Shown piece by piece: positions 44,018 through 50,254 of a stretch of DNA of 50,254 nt. Each line of letters begins with the position of its first letter. The first letter of the stretch is position 1. This DNA comes from Gemmatimonadota bacterium. Its GTDB lineage: Bacteria; Gemmatimonadota; Gemmatimonadetes; Longimicrobiales; Gaopeijiaceae. The notes under the pieces are model-generated. The model made no database searches and was not told the DNA's origin. It saw nothing but the letters and a program-made list of their open reading frames with translations. The stretch is from the NCBI GenBank assembly GCA_022823365.1, contig JAJDXG010000051.1, forward strand, positions 1-50,254. Direction: 5' to 3'. Both the position numbers and the translations under genes were made by a program.

Positions 44018-44058
44018 GCCGGGTGGCGGTCTCCGAGGCGCAGGGTGCCCCGACGTGA
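44014..44058 (+). CDS. Possible 14-codon coupling mini-ORF between cdsA and dxr
   Basis: An ATG overlapping the cdsA stop (ATGA, 44014-44017) opens a 14-codon frame (MSRVAVSEAQGAPT) whose TGA overlaps the dxr GTG start (GTGA, 44055-44058). It bridges the exact gap between the two genes. dxr has no close ribosome site of its own, so reinitiation could carry ribosomes from cdsA to dxr. It may also be coincidence; no peptide function is implied. Confidence 0.35.
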   Translation: MSRVAVSEAQGAPT

Positions 44059-45203
44059 TCCGGGTTGCAATCCTGGGATCCACGGGTTCGGTCGGGCGCA
44101 GCGCGCTCGAGGTAGTGGGCCGGCATCCGGAGCGCTTCCGCGTGGTCGCGCTGGCCGCCCACCGCTCGGTAGCCGTGCTGCGCGAGCAGGCGGCGCTGCA
44201 TCGGCCGGACCGGCTGGTGGTCGCCGACCCCGGCGCCGGGAAGCTCGACCTCCCCGGCGTGTCGTGCGCCTACGGGCGTGAGGCTCTGATCGAGCTCGCG
44301 GGGAACAGCGGCGCGGATGTGGTCGTCAATGCCCTGGTGGGGGTCTCGGGCCTCGAGCCCACCCTCGCCGTGCTGCGGGCGGGCAAGCGCCTTGCGCTGG
44401 CCAACAAGGAGTCGCTGGTGGCGGGAGGCGAACTCGTGAATGAAACGGCGCGTGGGGGGGGCGGTGAGCTGGTGCCGGTCGATTCGGAACACAGCGCCAT
44501 TCTGCAGTGCCTCGCGGGCAGCGACCCCGGGCATGTGGCCCGCATCGTATTGACTGCATCGGGCGGTCCCTTTCGCCGCTGGGACGCGGCGCGAATGAAC
44601 GACATCACGCCGGCCGACGCGCTGCGCCATCCCACCTGGAACATGGGTTCCAAGATCACCATCGACTCGGCCACGCTCGCGAACAAGGCGCTGGAGGTCA
44701 TCGAGGCACACTTCCTGTATGGGATGGATTATGAACGCATCGACGTGGTCGTTCATCCGCAATCGATCGTCCATTCCTTCGTGGAGTTCACGGACGGATC
44801 GGTCGTGGCGCAACTCGGCCTTCCCACCATGGAACTGCCCATCCTGTACGCGCTGACACACCCGGAGCGGATCGACGACGTCCGCCTGCGAACGTTCCGT
44901 CCTTCGCGCCTGTCGGATCTCACGTTCGAGGAACTGGACCGGCCGCGGTTCCCCCTGTTCGAACTGGGCGTGCAGGCCGGACGCGCCGGTGGCTGGGCGC
45001 CGACCGTCTTCAACGCGGCCAACGAGGTGGCTGTGCACGCATTCCTGGAGGGCGTGCTACCCTTCAGAGAGATGGCGGTGGTGGTGGGAGCGGCGCTGGA
45101 GCGAACTCCTCCAGGAAGGATCAGGTCGGTCGAAGACGTGCTCGGCGTGGATGCCGAGGCCCGGCGCGTGACCCGGGAATCCATCGAAGCGGTGATCGCG
45201 TAA
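44055..45203 (+). CDS. dxr: 1-deoxy-D-xylulose-5-phosphate reductoisomerase
   Basis: Second step of the MEP isoprenoid pathway. 382 residues with the NADPH motif LGSTGSVGRSAL, the metal and substrate motifs ANKESLVAGGELV and VPVDSEHSAILQCL, the flexible-loop region GGPFRRWDA, and HPTWNMGSKITIDSATLANK. The start is GTG 44055. Grouped with uppS and cdsA, it links isoprenoid supply to envelope lipid synthesis. Confidence 0.96.
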   Translation: MIRVAILGSTGSVGRSALEVVGRHPERFRVVALAAHRSVAVLREQAALHRPDRLVVADPGAGKLDLPGVSCAYGREALIELAGNSGADVVVNALVGVSGLEPTLAVLRAGKRLALANKESLVAGGELVNETARGGGGELVPVDSEHSAILQCLAGSDPGHVARIVLTASGGPFRRWDAARMNDITPADALRHPTWNMGSKITIDSATLANKALEVIEAHFLYGMDYERIDVVVHPQSIVHSFVEFTDGSVVAQLGLPTMELPILYALTHPERIDDVRLRTFRPSRLSDLTFEELDRPRFPLFELGVQAGRAGGWAPTVFNAANEVAVHAFLEGVLPFREMAVVVGAALERTPPGRIRSVEDVLGVDAEARRVTRESIEAVIA

Positions 45204-45242
45204 TGGCGCACGGCTCATGAGCGGGCGAATACAGGGAGAGGG

Positions 45243-46601
45243 ATGATGGCGTTGCTGGCGACAATCGTTGTCCTGGGCGTTCTGATTCTCGTCCACGAAC
45301 TCGGGCACTTCTGGGCGGCCAAGGCCGTGGGCGTAAAGGTCCTGCGCTTCTCGATCGGGCTGGGGCCGCGGGTTCTCGGTTTTCGCCGCGGCGATACCGA
45401 ATACGTGATCTCGGCGATTCCGCTGGGCGGCTACGTCAAGATGAGCGGCATGGCCGACGAGGTCATGGACCAGGTGGAGGGGGGTGGCGGCGAGGTGCGG
45501 CGCGGGCCCGCCCCCACCGACTTCGACGGCAAGCCGGTGTGGGCGCGCGCGCTGGTGCTGTCGGCGGGCGTGATCATGAACATGGTCTTCGCCTTCGCGG
45601 CGTATACCACGATCGCGGCGGGTTGGGGCAGGGTGGAGGCCGACGAAACCCGGATTGGCTATGTGGACATGGAGCTGCTGCCGCCGGGTGCGGAACCGCT
45701 GGCGGGGCTTCCCGTGGGCGCTCGCGTCACGCGGGTGGGAGACCGCGACGTGGTCCACTGGGGGGATGTGCGTGAGGGATTCCTGTCGGCACGGGGCGAG
45801 ACGATCACCGTGGAAACCGAGTCCCCGCGCGTGACGGTCTCGGTGCCGGCGCCCGACGATCCTTCCGCGCGCGAGCGCCTGGCATTTGCCCTCGACTACT
45901 GGATCGAAGCCGAAGTCCTGGACGTCGAGCTCGGGATGCCCGCGGCGAGCGCGGGGGTGCAGCCGGGGGACCGCGTGCTCGCCGTGGACGGCGTAGCCGT
46001 GGACAACTGGGCGATGTTCCGGCGGGAGATCATGCGCCGTCCCGGTCGCACGGTCGAACTTCAACTGGCGCGCGATGGCGCTCTGATGGAGATCGCGGTG
46101 CCCCTCGCAACGCGTGAGGAAAGGGGGCCCGACGGGGAGATCAGGACCGTGGGTCAGGTCGGCATTCTGGCTCCGGTGGCCGATCCGGTGTACGTGCCCG
46201 TTCCGCTGACCCGCGCTGCGGTGATCGGATACCGGGACACCGTGGGCACCACCCGCATGATCCTCGCGTTCCTCGGCGATCTCGTGACCGGGAACGTCTC
46301 CCCGCGCAACGTGGGCAGCATCGTCACGATCGGAACGCTGTCCGGCCAGGCCGCAGAGGCGGGGATTCAGACCTTCCTGCGCTTCATGGCTCTGTTCTCG
46401 GTGAATCTGGCGATCCTGAACCTGCTTCCCATTCCGATACTGGACGGCGGACATCTCGTCTTTCTCGGGATCGAGGCGGTCAGAGGAAGGGCACTCAGCC
46501 TGGAACAGCGGCTGCGCTGGAGCCGGGTCGGCTTCCTGGTGCTCATGGGCATCATGGTCTGGGCGCTCTCCAACGACATCCTGCGCGTGCTGGGGTTGTG
46601 A
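45243..46601 (+). CDS. rseP: RseP-family site-2 intramembrane zinc protease
   Basis: 452 residues. The zinc motif HELGH is at 18-22 in the first helix, and the second catalytic motif NLLPIPILDGGH (about 397-408) is near the C-terminus. Two PDZ regions lie between (about 115-200 and 205-290, the second with MPAASAGVQPGDRVLAVDG). RseP cleaves membrane anti-sigma factors and remnant signal peptides. GGGAGAGG precedes the tandem ATGs at 45243 and 45246. Last gene of the core run; no bamA follows. Confidence 0.95.
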   Translation: MMALLATIVVLGVLILVHELGHFWAAKAVGVKVLRFSIGLGPRVLGFRRGDTEYVISAIPLGGYVKMSGMADEVMDQVEGGGGEVRRGPAPTDFDGKPVWARALVLSAGVIMNMVFAFAAYTTIAAGWGRVEADETRIGYVDMELLPPGAEPLAGLPVGARVTRVGDRDVVHWGDVREGFLSARGETITVETESPRVTVSVPAPDDPSARERLAFALDYWIEAEVLDVELGMPAASAGVQPGDRVLAVDGVAVDNWAMFRREIMRRPGRTVELQLARDGALMEIAVPLATREERGPDGEIRTVGQVGILAPVADPVYVPVPLTRAAVIGYRDTVGTTRMILAFLGDLVTGNVSPRNVGSIVTIGTLSGQAAEAGIQTFLRFMALFSVNLAILNLLPIPILDGGHLVFLGIEAVRGRALSLEQRLRWSRVGFLVLMGIMVWALSNDILRVLGL

Positions 46602-46610
46602 CGCCGAACC

Positions 46611-46626
46611 GCCCCGGTGGCGGGGC
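46611..46626. terminator. Hairpin between convergent rseP and metallohydrolase genes
   Basis: A perfect GCCCCG-GTGG-CGGGGC stem sits in the 39-base gap between the stops of the two convergent genes. It could end transcription from both sides, though no T-run follows on either strand. Confidence 0.35.
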
Positions 46627-46640
46627 CTGGAAGGACGGCT

Positions 46641-47462
46641 TCAGAGAAACGACAGCTGCTCGGGACCGCGTTCCCGGCGCAGGGTGTCGACGCACAGCAT
46701 CTCCGTAGGCTCCTCCTGCCGGGCAACGCCCAGAAACCCCCGGTATCCCGCCCTGGCCAGTGCCCGAGAGACGGTTTCACGCGCCAGCTCGGGTGTGTTG
46801 CACTCCGCAGAGAGGTGGGCGAGCAGTATGCCGGCGAGGCGGGGATGGAGGAGATCCAGGGCAAGACGGGCGGCCGCGCGGTTGGACAGGTGTCCGTGGC
46901 TGGATGCGATGCGCGACTTGACGGCGGCGGGGTAGGAACTCTGGTGGAGAAGCGTCTCGTCGTGATTGGCTTCCAGGACCAGGAAGTCGCAACCCGCAAG
47001 CGCGTGGCGCACGATCGCGGTGGACCGGCCCAGATCGGTCGCGAGCCCGACGCGGGTGCCCGATCCGACATCGACCAGGGCAATGGCCACCGGATCGGCC
47101 GCGTCGTGTACGGTCATGAACGGCTCCACACGCAGATCCTCGATGCCGAAGGCTCGCCCGGGCCGGTATTCCACAACCTGTTCCGACCCGCGGAACAGGC
47201 GGCCGCACGCCTTGCGGGTGGCCTCGGTAAGGCAAACGGGGATGCCGTGGCGTCGCGCCAGCACCCCGCTGCCGCGGGTGTGATCTCCGTGCTCGTGCGT
47301 GAGGATGATGGCCGAGAGCTCACCCGCCTCGGCTCCGACCAGCCGAAGGCGGCGCTCGGTCTCGCGCGCGCTGAAGCCGGCGTCCACCAGGACGGCCGCG
47401 CGCCCGGAGCGGACCAGAATCGAGTTGCCCCTGCTGCCGCTGCCCAGCACGCAGATCTGCAC
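46641..47462 (-). CDS. MBL-fold metallohydrolase of the WalJ/YycJ type
   Basis: 273 residues with the metal motif HEHGDH (56-61) and N-terminal MQICVLGSGSRGNSILV typical of WalJ/YycJ exonuclease-like proteins. Further ligands: DAGFSARETERRL, ATDLGRS, and SSHGHLSNRAAARLAL. In Firmicutes walJ affects cell-wall and replication coordination; here the role is unproven. The start is GTG 47462. It lies downstream of the sugar-nucleotide genes on the same strand. Confidence 0.88.
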   Translation of the reverse strand: MQICVLGSGSRGNSILVRSGRAAVLVDAGFSARETERRLRLVGAEAGELSAIILTHEHGDHTRGSGVLARRHGIPVCLTEATRKACGRLFRGSEQVVEYRPGRAFGIEDLRVEPFMTVHDAADPVAIALVDVGSGTRVGLATDLGRSTAIVRHALAGCDFLVLEANHDETLLHQSSYPAAVKSRIASSHGHLSNRAAARLALDLLHPRLAGILLAHLSAECNTPELARETVSRALARAGYRGFLGVARQEEPTEMLCVDTLRRERGPEQLSFL

Positions 47463-47482
47463 GACCGGTCCGGACCCGCCGG

Positions 47483-48775
47483 CTAGTCGGCGCCGGCCAC
47501 GCTGAGCCAGGCACGCTCGAGAACGGCCTGCATCTCCGGCGCAAGCCGGACGCCCCTGCGGCTCATGACATGCGCCGCCGTGTCCAGAAAGCGGTTCAAC
47601 TCAAAAAGCGGCGCTTCGGGCGCCGCGCCCCATCGAAAGGGCGGGAGATAGCTCGTCGGGGCGGTTGCGCCGAACAGGTTGCAGCCTGCCCCGATGACCG
47701 CGCCGGTGTTCAGGAGCGTTCCAATGCCGGTCTTGACGTGGTCGCCCAGAAGGCAGCCCAGCTTGGCCAGACCGGAGGGCACGGCGCCTTCGCCCGTGCG
47801 GACCTTCACGTCGCGATAGTCGTTGCGAAGATCGCTGTTCGTGGTCATCGCGCCCAGGTTCACCCAGCGACCGAGGTACGAGCGGCCCAGGAAGCCGCCG
47901 TGGGCCTTGTTGTCGTAGCCGAGCAGGACGCTTCTCTCGATGTCGCCGCGGATTCTGCATGCCCGACCTACGTAGGAAGCGCATATCCTTCCACCGAGCA
48001 CGGTCGAGCCGGGTCCCACATACAGCGGACCCTCCAGGCGGGCCGGCCCGCACACGCGCACGCCCTCGCCGAGGACGACGGGCCCCGGGCCCGTGTCGAG
48101 CAGCACGCCCGGCTCGACGGCGGCACCGGGGCCGAGGGTGAAGAGGCCGTCTCCCAGGAGGTGGACGCCGGGGGGGAGGGAGGAGCCTGAGGGTGGGATC
48201 GCCACGCCACCCTCGGGCGCCCCCGCCGGCCGCCCACCGGCCCCGCTCGGCGGCGTGGAGGCGAGAGGGGTGAACATCCCGGCCTCGAGGTCTTCACGGA
48301 GCTGAGCGGGGGCCCGTTCCACCAGTTCCCAGACGTGGTCCAGCACGAATCCCTCCAGCTCGATTCCGGCCTTCGTCCGGGGAGCGGCAGCGGGATCCGC
48401 GAGGTCGCGGGGGTGGGGAAGGGGGACGCCGGCAGGCAGGCTCCACCCGACCCGGGCGCCGTCGATGTACAACTCGGCGGCGACCGGGGGCAGCTGCCGC
48501 GGCCGGCTCGGCACCACGGCCCGGCTGGACACCAGGATGCGGTGGACGCCGCGCTCCACGTCGGAGGCCACGAGTGCCTCCGGCGCTTCGTTTTCGCGGA
48601 AACCGGCGAGGCGGGCGCCTGCAAGATGACCGCCGTACTCCACACCCCACGCGCGGGCTGCCCGCTCCCAGAGCCGCAGCGCACCAAGGACCAGTTCGGC
48701 TGCGGGACGTGTCAGGGCAAACGGTTCCCAGCGCCGGGCGCGGGCGTCGTCGAACAGGTAGAGGCGGGCGCTCAC
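47483..48775 (-). CDS. GlmU-like sugar nucleotidyltransferase / acyltransferase (alternative bacterial type)
   Basis: 430 residues. The N-terminal region (LYLFDDARARRWEPFALTRP, then AAELVLGALRLWERA) lacks the classical G-x-G-T-R-x-x-P-K nucleotidyltransferase motif but fits the alternative GlmU-type family common in Bacteroidetes-like phyla. The C-terminal half (about 210-390) is a left-handed beta-helix (LGPGAAVEPGVLLDTG, GPLYVGPGSTVLGG, LGAMTTNSDLRNDYRDV). A Gly/Pro/Ser-rich linker (about 175-205) joins the halves. Likely a UDP-GlcNAc pathway enzyme. The start GTG 48775 overlaps the upstream stop as GTGA. Confidence 0.8.
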   Translation of the reverse strand: MSARLYLFDDARARRWEPFALTRPAAELVLGALRLWERAARAWGVEYGGHLAGARLAGFRENEAPEALVASDVERGVHRILVSSRAVVPSRPRQLPPVAAELYIDGARVGWSLPAGVPLPHPRDLADPAAAPRTKAGIELEGFVLDHVWELVERAPAQLREDLEAGMFTPLASTPPSGAGGRPAGAPEGGVAIPPSGSSLPPGVHLLGDGLFTLGPGAAVEPGVLLDTGPGPVVLGEGVRVCGPARLEGPLYVGPGSTVLGGRICASYVGRACRIRGDIERSVLLGYDNKAHGGFLGRSYLGRWVNLGAMTTNSDLRNDYRDVKVRTGEGAVPSGLAKLGCLLGDHVKTGIGTLLNTGAVIGAGCNLFGATAPTSYLPPFRWGAAPEAPLFELNRFLDTAAHVMSRRGVRLAPEMQAVLERAWLSVAGAD

Positions 48776-49899
48776 GTCCGTTGGGTGCGCGACGAGGAGG
48801 GGAGCCGCTGCACGAGGCGCTTGAGTTCGCGGGCGTGCTCGCGGGTCGTGACCATCGTCACGTCCCCCGTGACGACCACGACCATCTCTCGGACGCCGAA
48901 CAACACCACCCGCCCGCCTTCGCTGTACACGATGTTGTCTTCACTCTCAACGCAGACGATGTCGCCGGCCCGGGTGTTCCCGCGCTGGTCGAGCGTCCGC
49001 GTCCGGGCGAGCGCCTCCCAGCTGCCCACATCATCCCAGTCGAAGGATGCCGGAAGCATGGCGCACGAGCGACTGCGTTCCAGCACGGCCTCGTCGACGC
49101 TCACCGTGGGCGCGTGGCGGAAGAAGCCGTTCACGTCGCCGTCCCCGAGTCGCGGAAGCAGGGCGGCGATTCCGGGAGCGTGCGCGCGAAGTTCCTTCAG
49201 GAACACCGATGCCCGCCAGACGAAGATACCCGTGTTCCACAGGAACCCCTGGCGGATGTACTCGGCGGCCTGCCGGGCGTCGGGTTTTTCGTGAAAGCGC
49301 AGCACACGCCGGGGAGGCTCGCCCGCCCCGGCGCGGGCGGGTCCGTCCAGGGCGTCGCCGGGTTGCAGGTATCCGTAGCCGGTGTCGGGGCGATCCGGCC
49401 GGGCCCCGACGGTCAGCAGGACATCGTCGCGGGCCGCGATCCGCACCGCGCGCGCGACCAGCGAACGGAACGCGGCGGCGGGGCGTATGACATGGTCCGA
49501 GTGCAGGGAAACGATCACCGCCTCCGGATCGCTTCGCCAGGCGCGCCAGGTTGCCCAGGTGAGTGCCGGTGCCGTGCTGCGCGGCCGCGATTCCCAGAGG
49601 AAGCAACCGGGAGGCAACTCCGGCAGCGCGGCAGTCAGCGGTGACTCCAGGTGCCGTCCCGCGACGATCCGCAACCGGCTGGCCGGGACCAGCTCCAGCG
49701 CGCGCAGGACCGTGTCGGCCACCAGGGGGCGGCTCGAGACCAGCGGCAGGAGCTGCTTGGGGCGAGCGGGCGTGCTGGCGGGCCAGAAACGGGAACCGGC
49801 GCCACCCGCGAGGATGACGACCCGGAGGTGGGGGTCGGCGGGGGTCAACGCCGCTCGCTGATGCGGGTCGGAATGCACGCGGAAACTTACCCGCGGCAT
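48772..49899 (-). CDS. Mannose-1-phosphate guanylyltransferase
   Basis: Makes GDP-mannose from mannose-1-phosphate and GTP. 375 residues with the nucleotide motif LAGGAGSRFWPAST and PKQLLPL, then VIVSLHSDHVI, GARPDRPDTGYGYLQPG, VLRFHEKPD, WNTGIFVWRAS, and SFDWDDVGSWEAL, all ManC-type. No phosphomannose isomerase domain follows. The ATG at 49899 has no visible ribosome site; an AT-rich TTTTACACT lies directly before it. It is translationally coupled to the GlmU-like gene, suggesting a joint role in surface sugar supply. Confidence 0.9.
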   Translation of the reverse strand: MPRVSFRVHSDPHQRAALTPADPHLRVVILAGGAGSRFWPASTPARPKQLLPLVSSRPLVADTVLRALELVPASRLRIVAGRHLESPLTAALPELPPGCFLWESRPRSTAPALTWATWRAWRSDPEAVIVSLHSDHVIRPAAAFRSLVARAVRIAARDDVLLTVGARPDRPDTGYGYLQPGDALDGPARAGAGEPPRRVLRFHEKPDARQAAEYIRQGFLWNTGIFVWRASVFLKELRAHAPGIAALLPRLGDGDVNGFFRHAPTVSVDEAVLERSRSCAMLPASFDWDDVGSWEALARTRTLDQRGNTRAGDIVCVESEDNIVYSEGGRVVLFGVREMVVVVTGDVTMVTTREHARELKRLVQRLPSSSRTQRT

Positions 49900-50029
49900 A
49901 GTGTAAAATCAACGGAATTCACCGCTCCGGGGTTGACCCGCCGGAGCCGTCGGGGTAGTCTTTGCGCGCTCCGCGAGCAGGCTGTCGGCTCGCCGGCGCC
50001 AGCCCTTCCTCCGTTGCCAAACAGTCGTC

Positions 50030-50254
50030 ATGCGTTCGCTCGGGATCATCGTCCTTCTCCCTTCGCTGATTGCCACCGCTGCGTGCGGAAGAGATCCTTT
50101 CGCGCTCGAATGGATCGCCTCCGCCGATACGGTGCGCCTGTACGCGATCTCCCGTCCCGAGCCCAACGTCGAAACAGGCTTCGACTTCGGTGCCCGGCAC
50201 GCGGTCCGCATCGAAGCCCCTGCCACCACCTCAGCCTGGGACCTGGCCGTGGAT
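50030..50254 (+). CDS. Putative lipoprotein (partial)
   Basis: The first 75 codons only; the gene runs past the window end. The start MRSLGIIVLLPSLIATAAC is a lipoprotein signal with a lipobox-like TAAC and Cys19 as the candidate lipid anchor. The mature part begins GRDPFALEWIASADTVRLYA and has no family I recognise. Divergent from the mannose-1-phosphate guanylyltransferase gene. Confidence 0.65.
   Translation, partial: MRSLGIIVLLPSLIATAACGRDPFALEWIASADTVRLYAISRPEPNVETGFDFGARHAVRIEAPATTSAWDLAVD

Overview
The window is a GC-rich (visibly about two-thirds G+C), densely coding chromosomal segment from a Gram-negative bacterium. Outer-membrane genes (TolC-type channel, OprO/P-type porin, small beta-barrel protein), an alternative GlmU-type enzyme, RseP and a large NtrY/NtrX-style kinase and regulator fit a Gemmatimonadota-like or related deep-branching lineage. 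That placement is inference from gene content, not from a marker phylogeny. I see no phage, transposon, CRISPR array, rRNA or tRNA gene; the segment looks like stable core chromosome with lineage-specific signalling genes inserted.

Layout. 1-149: tail of a CinA-family gene. 266-2756 (minus): translationally coupled dapB-dapA-dapD for lysine/diaminopimelate synthesis. 2955-5018 (plus): grpE, dnaJ and a small conserved gene. 5027-7347 (minus): a cysteine desulfurase followed by mnmA, a complete sulfur relay for tRNA 2-thiouridine. 7449-7826 (plus): a stand-alone HIRAN-domain protein. 7804-13261 (minus): TolC channel, HlyD/MacA-type adaptor and two MacB-type permeases, with no ATPase gene in the operon. 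13413-14120 (minus): an exported protein of unknown function. 14301-20628 (plus): a 1384-residue multi-sensor NtrY-like kinase, an RsbRD-N-like protein and a group II PLP decarboxylase. 20789-23718: three-gene proton-translocating transhydrogenase. 23830-26218: outer-membrane barrel protein and ComM-type ATPase.

26190-31929 is the most interesting region. On the minus strand, a response regulator fused to a PP2C/SpoIIE phosphatase, a LivJ-type periplasmic binding protein and a TorS-like sensor kinase are coupled by overlapping stop and start codons. Divergently on the plus strand lie an RsbW-type ATPase and a STAS anti-anti-sigma factor. Together they form what looks like a full periplasm-to-partner-switch signalling chain.

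32093-38307: porin, a long-form formate-tetrahydrofolate ligase (fhs), thpR, an NtrX-like sigma-54 activator and lepB. 38446-46601 is a classic core run: rplM-rpsI-rpsB-tsf-pyrH-frr-uppS-cdsA-dxr-rseP (ribosome, nucleotide, undecaprenyl, phospholipid, isoprenoid and envelope-stress functions). 46641-49899 (minus): a WalJ-type metallohydrolase, a GlmU-like bifunctional enzyme and mannose-1-phosphate guanylyltransferase for envelope sugar nucleotides. The window ends inside a putative lipoprotein gene.
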